DNA of 64,000 bases, taken from the NCBI RefSeq assembly GCF_050587525.1, contig NZ_JBOBFT010000001.1, positions 62,001-126,000 on the forward strand. Direction: 5' to 3'. A program made the translations under genes and the position numbers. Within the stretch, counting starts at the first letter, position 1; the number at the start of each line of letters is the position of its first letter. The notes beneath the pieces were generated by a model. The model did not search any database. It had not been told where the DNA came from and worked only from the letters and a program-made list of their open reading frames with translations. Origin of the DNA: Plantibacter sp050587525 (GTDB lineage: Bacteria; Actinomycetota; Actinomycetes; Actinomycetales; Microbacteriaceae). Positions 1 through 7,515 of this stretch are shown here, one piece after another.

Positions 1-1
1 C

Positions 2-133
2 TTCCGCTACGGCGTCCCGCCGCACGGCGGCTTCGGCATGGGCCTCGCGCGCGTGCTCATGCTCATGCTGCACGAGACGTCGATCCGCGAGGTCACCTAC
101 CTCTTCCGCGGCCCGACGCGCCTCGCCCCGTAA
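2..133 (+). CDS. aspS: Aspartate--tRNA ligase, C-terminal fragment
   Basis: This is the last 43 codons of a class II aminoacyl-tRNA synthetase cut by the window edge. The visible tail has motif 3 of the class II catalytic core (GGFGMGLARVLM), which binds ATP, followed by IREVTYLFRGP and a stop. The ending resembles archaeal-type, non-discriminating aspartyl-tRNA synthetases that charge tRNA(Asp) and, in organisms using the Asn amidotransferase route, tRNA(Asn). An asparaginyl enzyme of the same subclass is the main alternative. A hairpin terminator follows about 40 bases after the stop. Confidence 0.75.
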   Translation, partial: FRYGVPPHGGFGMGLARVLMLMLHETSIREVTYLFRGPTRLAP

Positions 134-175
134 CCACAGCGCAGAGACGGCCCCGCCGCTCGATCCGCTCCACCG

Positions 176-206
176 GACCCCCGCTATCCAATGGATGTCG
201 GGGGTC
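176..206 (+). terminator. Hairpin terminator after aspS
   Basis: The arms GACCCCCG and CGGGGGTC, extended by TATCC/GGAT around a short loop, form a strong stem just downstream of the aspS stop. There is no long U tract, which is common for actinobacterial terminators. Confidence 0.6.
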
Positions 207-289
207 TAGTGCATCCGGGACACCCGCTCTATATTGAGTCGAGACGACGCCGTCAGGGGGTCGCATGGTGCAACTGAGGAGACGTGCAG

Positions 290-472
290 ATGGCTGGCAA
301 GTTCGAAGTGTTCCAGGACAAGAGCGGTGGGTACCGCTTCAACCTCAAGGCCTCCAACGGGGAGATCATCGCCAGTTCGGAGAGTTACGTCGCCAAGGCG
401 AGTGCGCTCAAGGGCATCGAGTCCGTGCGGAAGAACGCAGCCGACGCGGAGATCGTCGAGCGGGACGCCTGA
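290..472 (+). CDS. YegP/DUF1508 family small protein
   Basis: This 60-residue protein is a single YegP (DUF1508) repeat: F-x-V-F-x-D near the N-terminus, then the hallmark YRFNLKASNGEIIASSE, then a helix with an SALKGIESVRKNA segment. The family is small and cytoplasmic with no firmly assigned biochemical activity. The ATG at 290 is preferred over the GTG six bases upstream because GAGGAG lies about nine bases before it. A TATATT at 230-235 could be its -10 element. It is followed closely by a methyltransferase reading frame, so the two may share a transcript. Confidence 0.8.
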   Translation: MAGKFEVFQDKSGGYRFNLKASNGEIIASSESYVAKASALKGIESVRKNAADAEIVERDA

Positions 473-482
473 GGCGCCGCAA

Positions 483-1265
483 CTGACTTCCCTCACCCAC
501 GCCGACCTCGTCGGCAGCCTGCGAGCGGCGGGCTGCGTCTTCGCTGAAGACGAGGCGGAACTGCTCCTCGCGGAGGCGCGCTCACCCGGCCACCTCGAGG
601 AGATGCTGACGCTGCGCGTCGACGGGCTGCCACTCGAGCACGTCCTCGGGTGGGCGGCGTTCCGCGGGTTGCGGATCCTCGTCGACTCGCGCGTCTTCGT
701 GCCGCGGCGCCGCACCGAGCTGCTCGTCGAGGAGACGGTCCGGATCGCTCCCCAGGGCGCCACGGTCGTGGACCTGTGCTGCGGCACGGGCGCGGTCGCG
801 ACCGCGCTCCTGAACGAATTGACCGATGCGCGTGTCATCGCCGCGGACATCGACCCGGCCGCCGTCGCGAGCGCTCGCCGCAATCTCGAAGCACGCGGCG
901 GAACGGTCCTCCAGGGCGACCTGTTCGATCCGCTCCCGCGTGAGTTGCGCGGCACGGTGGACGTCATCGTCGCCAACGCACCCTATGTCCCGACCGAGGC
1001 GATCCAGCTCATGCCGCAGGAAGCGCGCGAGCACGAGGACATCGTGGCGCTCGACGGCGGTGAGGACGGACTCGACATCCAGCGCCGCGTCGTCCTCGGC
1101 GTCACTGAATGGCTGCGCCCGGGCGGGTGGCTCATCATCGAGACGAGTGAGAGCCAGTCACTCCTGACCGCAAGCCTGTTCACGGCCGTCGGCCTATCGG
1201 CGCGCATCGTGCGTTCCGAGGAGCTCGACGCAACTGCGGTCGTCGGGCATCTCCCCCTCGACTAA
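483..1265 (+). CDS. PrmC-related protein N(5)-glutamine methyltransferase
   Basis: This SAM-dependent Rossmann methyltransferase belongs to the PrmC/HemK-related family of actinobacteria. With the start used here it is 260 residues. The SAM-binding motif VVDLCCGTGA sits near residues 95-104 and an acidic AADID segment near 120-124. NAPY at about 165-168 takes the place of the canonical NPPY of glutamine N5-methyltransferases. The related family usually keeps this variant, so the substrate may differ from release factors. No ATG, GTG or TTG is well placed before the conserved N-terminus. The CTG at 483 gives the expected beginning, which makes this an unusual start, but an upstream start overlapping the YegP gene cannot be excluded. 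Confidence 0.8.
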   Translation: MTSLTHADLVGSLRAAGCVFAEDEAELLLAEARSPGHLEEMLTLRVDGLPLEHVLGWAAFRGLRILVDSRVFVPRRRTELLVEETVRIAPQGATVVDLCCGTGAVATALLNELTDARVIAADIDPAAVASARRNLEARGGTVLQGDLFDPLPRELRGTVDVIVANAPYVPTEAIQLMPQEAREHEDIVALDGGEDGLDIQRRVVLGVTEWLRPGGWLIIETSESQSLLTASLFTAVGLSARIVRSEELDATAVVGHLPLD

Positions 1266-1269
1266 CCCC

Positions 1270-1333
1270 AAACCTCCGTATTCGTGCAACAAGTGCCCTC
1301 GAAAACGGCCGAATTGCACGAAAACGGAGGTTT
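1270..1333. repeat. Long inverted repeat between convergent genes
   Basis: AAACCTCCGTATTCGTGCA and its near complement (TGCACGAAAACGGAGGTTT) are separated by about 26 bases. The hairpin lies between the convergent methyltransferase and Dabb genes, where it could end transcription from both sides. It resembles in position, though not sequence, the other gene-end hairpins of this window. Confidence 0.7.
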
Positions 1334-1391
1334 CGCGCGTCGGGAAGTTGGAGCGTGGTGTCGGGGTGGCGCGGCGGACGACCGAGGCGAC

Positions 1392-1700
1392 TCAGTCGAG
1401 CTGGAAGTCCACGGCGGAGCGGGCGGACACGTGCTGCTTCACGATCGCCACGACACGCTGGTGCTCGGGGTGCACCTGGTAACGGTCGAGCGATTCGAGG
1501 CTCGGGTAGTCGCCGACGAGGACGACGTCCCAGTTGCTCTCCGGGTAGGCGATGTTGCGACCGACCTGCAGGGCGATGATGTCGTCGGGCATGAAGCCGG
1601 TGAGCGCTTCGAGCTCCTGCTTGAGCACGGCGAACGAGGCGTCGCGGCCGGCGTCGTCGGTGGCGTTCAGCTTCCAGCTGACGATGTGGCGAATGGTCAT
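1392..1700 (-). CDS. Dabb-family stress-responsive alpha/beta barrel protein
   Basis: This 102-residue protein begins MTIRHIVSWKL and contains HQRVVAIVKQHVS, the pattern of dimeric alpha-beta barrel (Dabb) proteins, which share a ferredoxin-like fold with antibiotic monooxygenases. Members occur as stress-responsive proteins or small enzymes; the substrate here is unknown. The start at 1700 overlaps the stop of the upstream glutaredoxin-like gene by four bases (ATGA), so the two are probably translationally coupled. Longer upstream readings of this frame run through that gene and are not supported. Confidence 0.85.
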   Translation of the reverse strand: MTIRHIVSWKLNATDDAGRDASFAVLKQELEALTGFMPDDIIALQVGRNIAYPESNWDVVLVGDYPSLESLDRYQVHPEHQRVVAIVKQHVSARSAVDFQLD

Positions 1701-1960
1701 CGTGTCTCCAGGAGGGCGGTGCGGAGGCGGTCGGGATCGATACGCCAGTAGTTGTGGACCTTGCCGTCGATGAGCAGCACGGGGATCTCCTCCCAGTGCC
1801 GGTCGTACAGTTCCGTGTCGTCGAGGATCGACACCTCGTCGAGGGTGATCTCGGGGGCGCCCTCCGGCAGGGCTCCGATCACGTCGGTGATGACCAGGCG
1901 GGCGTCGTCGCACAGGTGGCATTCCGGCTTGCTGACGAGGGTGAGTTGAACGCGGGACAC
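1697..1960 (-). CDS. Glutaredoxin-like thioredoxin-fold protein
   Basis: This 87-residue thioredoxin-fold protein (DUF836/glutaredoxin-like) has a redox-active C14-H-L-C17 motif directly after the first strand. Further on are the cis-proline region IPVLLIDGK and the final helix DRLRTALLETR. It most likely performs thiol-disulfide exchange in the cytoplasm; the partner is unknown. It is the first gene of a two-gene unit with the Dabb protein, overlapping it by four bases. Other members of this family sit beside unrelated genes, so the pairing says little about substrate. Confidence 0.85.
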   Translation of the reverse strand: MSRVQLTLVSKPECHLCDDARLVITDVIGALPEGAPEITLDEVSILDDTELYDRHWEEIPVLLIDGKVHNYWRIDPDRLRTALLETR

Positions 1961-2095
1961 GTCACTAGCCTATTCGTCGTGCGCTGCACCGATGCACCTC
2001 CATGTCATCGGATCGTGCGATGCTTCTGTACACAGGTGTTGGATTCACTGGAGTGGTTTGCTCTGGTTCGACCGCAACGAGGCGCGTAGTCATAA

Positions 2096-2404
2096 GTGGT
2101 GGTCGAACATTCCGAAGCAGCGAAGATCCTCGGCGAACGTCTCCGTTCGGCCAGGCAGGAACGTCAGCTGACGCTCGAAGACCTCGGCGAGCTCGCCGAG
2201 ATGCACTGGACGAACATCGGCAAGATCGAGCGGGGTCAGGTGCACCCGAGCGTTGAGACCCTGGTTCGCCTCAGCAGCGCGATGGACCTCGATGCCGCAC
2301 AGTTCGTGCAGGGCTTGAACGCCGACATGTACCCGGGCCGCACCCACAAGCTCACGGCGAAGGACCTCATCGCAGCGCGCAAGCAGGAGCACGGCACCGA
2401 CTGA
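2096..2404 (+). CDS. XRE-family helix-turn-helix regulator
   Basis: This 102-residue protein is almost entirely one lambda-repressor-like HTH_3 domain. The region LGERLRSARQERQLTLEDLG is followed by the recognition helix MHWTNIGKIERGQVHPSVETL. No effector domain is visible beyond about 25 C-terminal residues. It should bind DNA as a dimer; the target is not evident. The start is GTG at 2096 or the immediately following GTG at 2099, without a clear Shine-Dalgarno sequence. The next gene is convergent, ending 12 bases beyond its stop. Confidence 0.85.
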   Translation: MVVEHSEAAKILGERLRSARQERQLTLEDLGELAEMHWTNIGKIERGQVHPSVETLVRLSSAMDLDAAQFVQGLNADMYPGRTHKLTAKDLIAARKQEHGTD

Positions 2405-2416
2405 GTCGATCCGCCC

Positions 2417-2725
2417 TCAGAACGTCACCCGCCAGAGGTACTGCACGCCGTCGGGGCGGAACCACGACACCTGCATGCTCGACCGGTGCTCGAGCTCGTC
2501 ACCGAGCACGTGCAGCTCCAGTGCGCTGCCCACGGGCAGTCGGCTCGGCCGGATCGGCGCCAACAACCCGGGACCGAACAGACGCACCGTGACCCAGTGC
2601 ACGGGCTCGACGCCCACGTTGCGCAACCGGAATCTGGGCGCGTCCTCCCGCTCGACCTCGAACGGCACTCGGTAGGCGGGCTCTCGACGGTTCGAGCGGA
2701 CGATGACCTCGACGAAACGACTCAT
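2417..2725 (-). CDS. Hypothetical protein, beta-rich, 102 residues
   Basis: I do not recognise this family. The protein starts MSRFVEVIVRSNR and has alternating short beta-type segments (RFRLRNVGVEPVHWVTVRLFG, then SALELHVLG, then MQVSWFRPDGVQYLWRV), suggesting a compact beta-sandwich. It has no signal peptide and no membrane segment. The frame is open across its full length, and its end packs against the convergent XRE gene with only 12 bases between them, which supports a real gene over a shadow. Confidence 0.6.
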   Translation of the reverse strand: MSRFVEVIVRSNRREPAYRVPFEVEREDAPRFRLRNVGVEPVHWVTVRLFGPGLLAPIRPSRLPVGSALELHVLGDELEHRSSMQVSWFRPDGVQYLWRVTF

Positions 2726-2904
2726 ACCCGCACGCTACGGACCACCAGCGACGCCAGACGGTCCCCAACGGGCCTCCCGGATCCACCTGTGGAGAACTCA
2801 CCCTGACGATCCCCTGTGAGGCAGCCTCAACCGCATCGGATCCGCGGCGAAGCGCCCGACGATCACGGCCGGAGACTCACGGATCCGGGACAGGAGCGCA
2901 CGCC

Positions 2905-2937
2905 AAAAAGCGCCAGGTCCAAAGTGGACCGGCGCTC
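2905..2937 (-). terminator. Rho-independent terminator of the bS22-like gene
   Basis: Read on the minus strand, a GCGCCGGTCCA/TGGACCTGGCGC stem with a three-base loop is followed by TTTTTGG. It lies about 27 bases after the stop of the small ribosomal protein gene and is the most canonical intrinsic terminator in the window. Confidence 0.85.
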
Positions 2938-2963
2938 TTGGCTGACGCGAAGAAGTCTTTCGA

Positions 2964-3062
2964 CTACTTCTTGTTGCGACGCTGGTGGCGGGTCTTGCGA
3001 AGCAGCTTGCGGTGCTTCTTCTTCGCCATACGCTTGCGGCGCTTCTTGATAACAGAACCCAC
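2964..3062 (-). CDS. bS22/AURKAIP1-COX24-like small ribosomal protein
   Basis: This 32-residue, extremely basic protein reads MGSVIKKRRKRMAKKKHRK, then LLRKTRHQRRNKK. It is the AURKAIP1/COX24-domain peptide found in actinobacteria and bound to the small ribosomal subunit in mycobacteria (bS22). Its length matches family members exactly. The start is GTG at 3062, with GAGG six bases upstream (GAGGTTATCC-GTG), and a strong intrinsic terminator follows the stop. It is too short for usual gene-length cut-offs but is strongly supported by composition and signals. Confidence 0.92.
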   Translation of the reverse strand: MGSVIKKRRKRMAKKKHRKLLRKTRHQRRNKK

Positions 3063-3212
3063 GGATAACCTCACAAAATTGGGGGTATGGCCGCACGATT
3101 CGCGGCCGAGAGAACGAATGCCTGGGAAGAGTCTAGCTGATCAGAAAGGTGCGTCGTTCACCGCACGTCCGCTGAGGCCTGGTAGTGACGGCCTCCGAGG
3201 ACGATCGATGCG

Positions 3213-3407
3213 TCAACCGACGTCGGACACGGGACGCTGCATCACTGCCTGCACCGCCGTCTCCGGCACCCGGAACGACTTCCCGAACCGGATGGCGGGA
3301 AGCTCACCGGAGTGCACCATGCGGTACACGGTCATCTTGGACACACGCATCACGTCGGCCACTTCGGCCACCGTGAGGAAACGCATGTCCGACACGTCGT
3401 GCGACAT
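3213..3407 (-). CDS. BldC-like MerR/excisionase-type DNA-binding protein
   Basis: This 64-residue single-domain winged-helix protein contains RFLTVAEVADVMRVSKMTVY, then RMVHSGELPAIRFGKSFRVPE. The pattern is that of BldC and related excisionase-like regulators, which bind DNA cooperatively as small head-to-tail oligomers. The ATG at 3407 is chosen because AGGAGG lies six bases upstream; a start 21 bases earlier lacks such a site. BldC controls developmental timing in Streptomyces; in a non-sporulating relative its target set is unknown. A short palindrome lies just upstream in the leader. Confidence 0.88.
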   Translation of the reverse strand: MSHDVSDMRFLTVAEVADVMRVSKMTVYRMVHSGELPAIRFGKSFRVPETAVQAVMQRPVSDVG

Positions 3408-3425
3408 GAAACCCTCCTGGATCGA

Positions 3426-3445
3426 CACCCCTGGGCACAGGGGTG
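3426..3445. promoter_or_regulatory. Palindrome upstream of the bldC-like gene
   Basis: CACCCCTG-GGCA-CAGGGGTG is a perfect 8-base inverted repeat, 18 bases upstream of the BldC-like start codon. It could be an operator (possibly autoregulatory) or a small leader hairpin. Function is inferred from position only. Confidence 0.45.
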
Positions 3446-3526
3446 CTGACAGAACACTCTACGGGTTGAGGCGTCATCCTGTACATCCCCTGTGCGTCAC
3501 TCGTCGGCTAGCGCCCGGGCAAACGG

Positions 3527-3949
3527 CTAGCGCTGCAGCTTCTTCGTGACCGCGTGCACGGCGTTCGACACCGCGTGCGTCGTGTCCGCGGCGACCTTGC
3601 CGACGGTCCCGGCCACGGCCTTCGCCTGCTCGGGAAGGGACAGCGCCGCGAACGAGGCATCGTCCTCCCCCGCATAGTCGACGCTCAGGAACGGGATGAG
3701 CCAGTCCTCGATGTCCTCGAGCGGCGCGTAGTCGAGGCTGTAGTAGCGGTGCTGCCCCTCCTCGCGGACCTCGACGAGGCCGGCCTCGCGGAGCACCTTC
3801 AGGTGCTTCGACACGGTGGGCTGGCTGAGCCCCAATTGCGCGACGATCTCGGAAACGCTCGTCCCTTGCGCACTGCTGTGACGGTCGAGCAGCAATGACA
3901 GGATGTCGCGACGCGTGGTGTCAGCGATCACATCGAAAATGTCGGCCAT
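3527..3949 (-). CDS. ArsR-family winged-helix transcriptional regulator
   Basis: The 140-residue protein carries an ArsR/SmtB-type winged helix: IADTTRRDILSLL, the recognition helix LGLSQPTVSKHLKVLREAGL, and the wing EVREEGQHRYYSLDY. The cysteine ligands of metal-sensing ArsR proteins are absent from the recognition helix, so it may not be a metal sensor. A C-terminal tail of about 60 residues is low in complexity and ends in a basic helix. ATG 3949 is preferred because the HTH domain begins immediately after it. It is divergent from ktrB with a gap of about 70 bases, so it may control potassium uptake; this is inference. Confidence 0.85.
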   Translation of the reverse strand: MADIFDVIADTTRRDILSLLLDRHSSAQGTSVSEIVAQLGLSQPTVSKHLKVLREAGLVEVREEGQHRYYSLDYAPLEDIEDWLIPFLSVDYAGEDDASFAALSLPEQAKAVAGTVGKVAADTTHAVSNAVHAVTKKLQR

Positions 3950-4020
3950 AGGCTCAACGATAGTGACCCCACGCGGGGAGTACCATGACACCGGCACAGA
4001 CTGGGACGACGAGGGGCCAC

Positions 4021-5463
4021 ATGAGCGGCAATGCGATGCAACAGCGCCGGGAGATCACCGCGCGCCACGGCTTCGCCAGGATCCGCGAGATCATCAGCGA
4101 TTTCGCCGCGAAATCGACCTCCAGGTTCGCGATCCTCGTCTTCTCGTTCCTGATCCTCGTCTTCACACTCCTCTTCTCACTCCCGCTCGCGAGTTCCAGC
4201 GGAAAGGTGACGCCGCTCGCCGACGCCCTCTTCACGGCGGTGTCCGTCATCTGCGTCACGGGCCTGTCGACGGTCGACATGGCGACCCACTGGTCGCTCT
4301 TCGGACACATCCTCGTGTTCATCGGCGTGCAGATCGGCGCGCTCGGCGTCCTGACGCTCGCCTCGATCCTCGGCTTCATCATCGCGCGACGCCTCGGCCT
4401 CCGGCAGAAGCTCATGGCGGCGAGCGACACGAATCCGATGCGCTCCCACCACGGACCCGTCGCAGAGGGCCAGGCGGTCCGCCTCGGCGAGATCGGCAAC
4501 CTGCTCGTCACGGTCGCGGTCAGCGCCCTCGTCATCGAGGCAGGCCTCGCGATCCTCCTGTTCCCGCGCATGCTGCTCGACGGCGTCAACGTGTGGGATG
4601 CGATCTGGAATAGCTTCTACTACGCGGCCATGGCGTTCACGAACACGGGGTTCACCCCCAACGCAGAGGGTCTCGCCCGGTTCGAGAACGACTACTGGTT
4701 CCTCACGATCCTCATGCTCGGCGTGTTCCTCGGGAGCATCGGCTTCCCCGTCATCTACGCGATCAGCCGCAACTTCCGCCGGCCGCGTCGCTGGTCGCTC
4801 CACGTGAAACTCACCCTCATCACCACGGGGATCCTCTTCGTCCTCGGTGCGATCCTCTTCATCGTCCTCGAATTCAACAACCCCAACACCTGGGGTAAAT
4901 GGAATCTGTGGGACACGATCTTCCAGGGCTTCTTCTTATCGGCGATGACGAGATCCGGCGGTTTCTCGACGGTCGACATCAGCCAATTGAACGGATCGAG
5001 CCTGCTCGTCGCGGACATGCTGATGTTCATCGGCGGCGGATCCGCATCGACCGCCGGCGGCATCAAGGTCACGACCCTGGCCGTGCTGTTCCTCGCCGCA
5101 TTCGCAGAGGCGCGCGGCAACGACGGCGTCGAGGTCTTCGGCCGCCGCATCCCGCAGGACGTCCTCCGCGTGGCCGTCAGCGTCGTGCTGTGGGGCGCGA
5201 CGATCGTCGCGATCTCGACGATCACACTCCTGCAGATGACGAAGGCCCCACTCGACCATGTCCTCTTCGATGTCATCTCCGGGTTCGCGACCACTGGCCT
5301 GAGTACCGGCCTCGCCGCGAATCTGCCCGATGCCGGCGTCTACGTCCTGGCTGCCACCATGTTCCTCGGACGCGTTGGTACAGTGACTCTCGCCGCAGCA
5401 GTCGCCGCGAGCCAGCGAGCCCAGCTGTACAAACGACCGGAAGAGAGGCCAATCGTTGGTTGA
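4021..5463 (+). CDS. ktrB: KtrB/TrkH-type potassium transporter membrane subunit
   Basis: This integral membrane protein of about 480 residues belongs to the Trk/Ktr/HKT superfamily. It contains the repeated pore-loop motifs of the family, including VSVICVTGLSTVDMATHW near the first loop, TNTGFTPN, TRSGGFSTVDI, and the final TTGLSTGL; the glycine in each loop forms the K+ filter. It acts with the cytosolic RCK subunit encoded next, whose TTG start lies inside this gene's end. ATG 4021 leaves room for a divergent promoter. ATG 3985, with GGGGAG upstream, is an alternative start adding 12 residues. The high-affinity or Na+-coupled mode cannot be read from the sequence. Confidence 0.92.
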   Translation: MSGNAMQQRREITARHGFARIREIISDFAAKSTSRFAILVFSFLILVFTLLFSLPLASSSGKVTPLADALFTAVSVICVTGLSTVDMATHWSLFGHILVFIGVQIGALGVLTLASILGFIIARRLGLRQKLMAASDTNPMRSHHGPVAEGQAVRLGEIGNLLVTVAVSALVIEAGLAILLFPRMLLDGVNVWDAIWNSFYYAAMAFTNTGFTPNAEGLARFENDYWFLTILMLGVFLGSIGFPVIYAISRNFRRPRRWSLHVKLTLITTGILFVLGAILFIVLEFNNPNTWGKWNLWDTIFQGFFLSAMTRSGGFSTVDISQLNGSSLLVADMLMFIGGGSASTAGGIKVTTLAVLFLAAFAEARGNDGVEVFGRRIPQDVLRVAVSVVLWGATIVAISTITLLQMTKAPLDHVLFDVISGFATTGLSTGLAANLPDAGVYVLAATMFLGRVGTVTLAAAVAASQRAQLYKRPEERPIVG

Positions 5464-6127
5464 CCGCATCAAACACGACGCCCCGGTCCTCATCATCGGT
5501 CTCGGCCGGTTCGGTGCCGCGTGCGCCGGCGAACTCGACCGGCTGGACCGCGAAGTACTCGCGATCGACGACAACTCCGACCTCGTCCAGAAGTGGTCCG
5601 AGCGCGTCACCCACACCGTGCAGGCCGATGCGAAGAACATCGAGGCCCTGCGGCAGATCGGCGCGCAGGACTTCTCCGTGGCCGTCGTGGCCGTCGGTTC
5701 GTCGATCGAGGCGAGCGTGCTCATCACCGCGAACCTCGTCGATCTGAAGATCCCGCAGATCTGGGCGAAGGCCGTCTCGCAGTCGCACGGCAAGATCCTC
5801 GCCCGCGTGGGCGCGAGCCACGTCATCTACCCGGAGGCCGAGGCGGGCGAGCGCGTCGCCCACCTCGTGTCCGGCCGGATGCTCGACTTCATCGAGTTCG
5901 ACGACGACTTCGCGCTCGTCAAGATGTACCCGCCGAAGCCGATCCGCGGACTGAACCTCACCGAGTCCGGGGTGCGGTCGAAGTACCGGATCACCGTCGT
6001 CGGCGTGAAGTCGCCCGGCAAGCCGTTCACCTACGCGACGGCCGAGACCGTGGTCTCGAACCACGACCTCATCATCGTGTCGGGCACGTCCGCGGACATC
6101 GAGCGCTTCGCGAGCCTCGACAACTAG
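5456..6127 (+). CDS. ktrA: KtrA/TrkA-type potassium uptake regulatory subunit
   Basis: This 223-residue RCK protein has an N-terminal Rossmann nucleotide-binding domain (VLIIGLGRFGAACAGEL, GXGXXG type, then an acidic residue in LAIDDN). A C-terminal RCK_C domain follows, with RGLNLTESGVRSKYRITVVG and ending HDLIIVSGTSADIERF. It gates the KtrB pore in response to bound nucleotides. The start is TTG at 5456, overlapping the ktrB stop by eight bases, with GGAAGAGAGG upstream inside ktrB. This indicates coupled translation of the two subunits. Confidence 0.92.
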   Translation: MVDRIKHDAPVLIIGLGRFGAACAGELDRLDREVLAIDDNSDLVQKWSERVTHTVQADAKNIEALRQIGAQDFSVAVVAVGSSIEASVLITANLVDLKIPQIWAKAVSQSHGKILARVGASHVIYPEAEAGERVAHLVSGRMLDFIEFDDDFALVKMYPPKPIRGLNLTESGVRSKYRITVVGVKSPGKPFTYATAETVVSNHDLIIVSGTSADIERFASLDN

Positions 6128-6133
6128 CCTCGG

Positions 6134-6181
6134 CTCCTCCTCCTCCTCCTCCTCCTCCTCCTGCCCTGCTCTGCCCTGCTC
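6134..6181. repeat. CTC microsatellite and 10-bp tandem repeat
   Basis: About nine to ten uninterrupted CTC/CCT triplets are followed by two copies of a 10-base unit (TGCCCTGCTC type). They lie seven bases after the ktrA stop and outside any gene. Such tracts are prone to slippage. Confidence 0.8.
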
Positions 6182-6190
6182 ACATCGAGC

Positions 6191-6280
6191 ACAACTCCTT
6201 CGATTTCGACAGTGCCGATCGCAGAACCGCGTCTTTCCGGTGTTTCCCATCCGAGCCGGGGTCAGATCGAAGGAGTTGCG
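6191..6280. repeat. Gene-end inverted repeat, family A, copy 1
   Basis: A 90-base element with ends CACAACTCCTTCGAT and ATCGAAGGAGTTG, lying after ktrA and before a convergent gene. Five other copies with the same ends and length are listed below. The flank CATCGAGCAC is also shared with copy 2. Confidence 0.85.
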
Positions 6281-6295
6281 AACAGACGCAGGGGC

Positions 6296-6346
6296 GCTTC
6301 GACGGGCTCAGCGACCAGAAGGCGGGCCCTGAGCCCGTCGAAGGGC
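6296..6346. repeat. Short repeat B pair in inverted orientation
   Basis: CTTCGACGGGCTCAG and CTGAGCCCGTCGAAG face each other across 17 bases, forming a hairpin next to repeat A. This is the dispersed TTCGACAGGCTCAG unit seen throughout the window. Confidence 0.8.
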
Positions 6347-6371
6347 AGCCCAGCGAGCCGGGGTCCGACGA

Positions 6372-6827
6372 TCAGAGGGCGCGAGCGTAGCAGAGGGAGA
6401 TCTCGCTGCCGATGTAGGGGCCGAACGCCGGGATCGCAGTGTAGCCCTCACGTTCGTAGAAGCGGATGGCGTCTGGCTGGGCCGTCCCCGTCTCGAGCTT
6501 GAGCTCGCTGAGGCCGAGCCTTCGCCCCTCGTCCTCGAGCGCACGCAGCACGGCGACCGAGACGCCCGTCCCCCGCGAGGCGGGCGCGACGTACATCCGC
6601 TTGATCTCGGCGCTCCTCGCATCGAGTCGTCTCAGGCCGCCGCAGCCGACCGGCATGCCGTCTGCGTCACGGGCGACGAGGAACACCGTGATGTCACCAG
6701 CGCTCGGCGGCGATCCCGGTTCGTGGTCGTCTGAGCCGTAGCGCTCGTCGAGCTCGGCGCGCTGTGCGATGCGGAGAGCCGCGCCGGCCGGGTCGTCCCA
6801 CGCCATCGCTGTGATCGTGACTGCCAT
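6372..6827 (-). CDS. GNAT-family N-acetyltransferase
   Basis: This 151-residue single-domain acetyltransferase has strand 4 and motif A of the GNAT fold (EIKRMYVAPASRGTGVSVAV, the acetyl-CoA pyrophosphate loop being RGTGVS). Motif B follows at KLETGTAQPDAIRFYEREGY. The substrate is unknown. ATG 6827 has GAGGAG seven bases upstream and is preferred to earlier in-frame ATGs. It is divergent from a TetR-family gene across 82 bases that contain two inverted repeats, so TetR control is likely. Confidence 0.88.
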   Translation of the reverse strand: MAVTITAMAWDDPAGAALRIAQRAELDERYGSDDHEPGSPPSAGDITVFLVARDADGMPVGCGGLRRLDARSAEIKRMYVAPASRGTGVSVAVLRALEDEGRRLGLSELKLETGTAQPDAIRFYEREGYTAIPAFGPYIGSEISLCYARAL

Positions 6828-6865
6828 CGTGAGCTCCTCGCCTCGTTCATCCATCGCCACCGTTT

Positions 6866-6896
6866 CCGTAACGAACAGTACGGTAACATCTGTTAC
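6866..6896. promoter_or_regulatory. Probable TetR operator in divergent promoter region
   Basis: Two overlapping inverted repeats lie in the 82-base gap between the GNAT and TetR genes: CCGTA-N8-TACGG (6866-6883) and GTAAC-ATCT-GTTAC (6883-6896). TetR-type repressors typically bind such sites between themselves and a divergent target. Binding is inferred. Confidence 0.55.
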
Positions 6897-6909
6897 GAGG
6901 TGATGCCAC

Positions 6910-7515
6910 ATGGCGAAACGACGCGATGCCGACGAACAGGCCGGACGGATCTCGGAAGCGCTCTGGGACGTACTGTCCACATCGGGCCCGCAAGGGTTGA
7001 CGCTGCGGGCGGTCGCCGAGCGCGCCGGCTGCACGACAGGGCTCGTCCTGCACCGGTTTCCCGACAAGCGCGCGCTGCTCCTCCACGCCAGGGACCTCCT
7101 GCACGCCAGGACCGCAGAGCACACCGAGGCCGTCGAGGCCGCGGCGGTCGATCCCGTCGACGCCGTCCGGGCGGTCCTGACACAAGCGCTCTCGCTCACA
7201 CCGGCGACGCAGCAGGAGGCGCGCGTCTGGCTCGGCTACCTCGCCGCGGCACTCGGCGACGATGAGCTCGCCGAGCGGCACCGGGCGGGCAACGACGTCT
7301 TCGTGGCGCGCATGCGTCGGCTCGTCGCGGCGGCCAGGCCCGACTGGTCCGAGTCGCGCAGCGTCAGCACGGCGACGGCGCTCATCGGTCTCGTGGAGGG
7401 GCTCAACGTCCTCAGCACCGCCGACCTCGACCGCTACTCCCCCAAGGCGCAGCTCGCGGCACTGGAGCGCGCGCTCCAGGCGTTCGAACTCGCGCGTGAG
7501 GAGGCTCCGCAGTGA
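6910..7515 (+). CDS. TetR-family transcriptional regulator
   Basis: This 201-residue regulator has an N-terminal TetR HTH (ISEALWDVLSTSGPQGLTLR, then AVAERAGCTTGLVLHRFPDK, with the recognition helix around residues 40-50). An all-helical ligand-binding domain follows. It probably represses the divergent acetyltransferase and its own operon through the palindromes at 6866-6896. The stop overlaps the GTG of the downstream double-GNAT gene by four bases, so the regulator and that enzyme are co-translated. Confidence 0.9.
   Translation: MAKRRDADEQAGRISEALWDVLSTSGPQGLTLRAVAERAGCTTGLVLHRFPDKRALLLHARDLLHARTAEHTEAVEAAAVDPVDAVRAVLTQALSLTPATQQEARVWLGYLAAALGDDELAERHRAGNDVFVARMRRLVAAARPDWSESRSVSTATALIGLVEGLNVLSTADLDRYSPKAQLAALERALQAFELAREEAPQ

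Noticed and set aside
206..1034. Long minus-strand open frames over the methyltransferase gene
   Set aside because: They are shadows in GC-rich sequence, with Arg/Ser/Ala-biased composition and no domain; the plus-strand frame has clear methyltransferase motifs.
2863..3096. A 77-residue minus-strand frame overlapping the bS22-like gene
   Set aside because: It is a shifted reading of the 32-residue basic protein and the terminator; the short frame has the correct family sequence, start and ribosome site.
5521..6390. Plus-strand 289-residue frame overlapping ktrA
   Set aside because: It is an out-of-frame shadow of ktrA that runs into the CTC tract and repeats.
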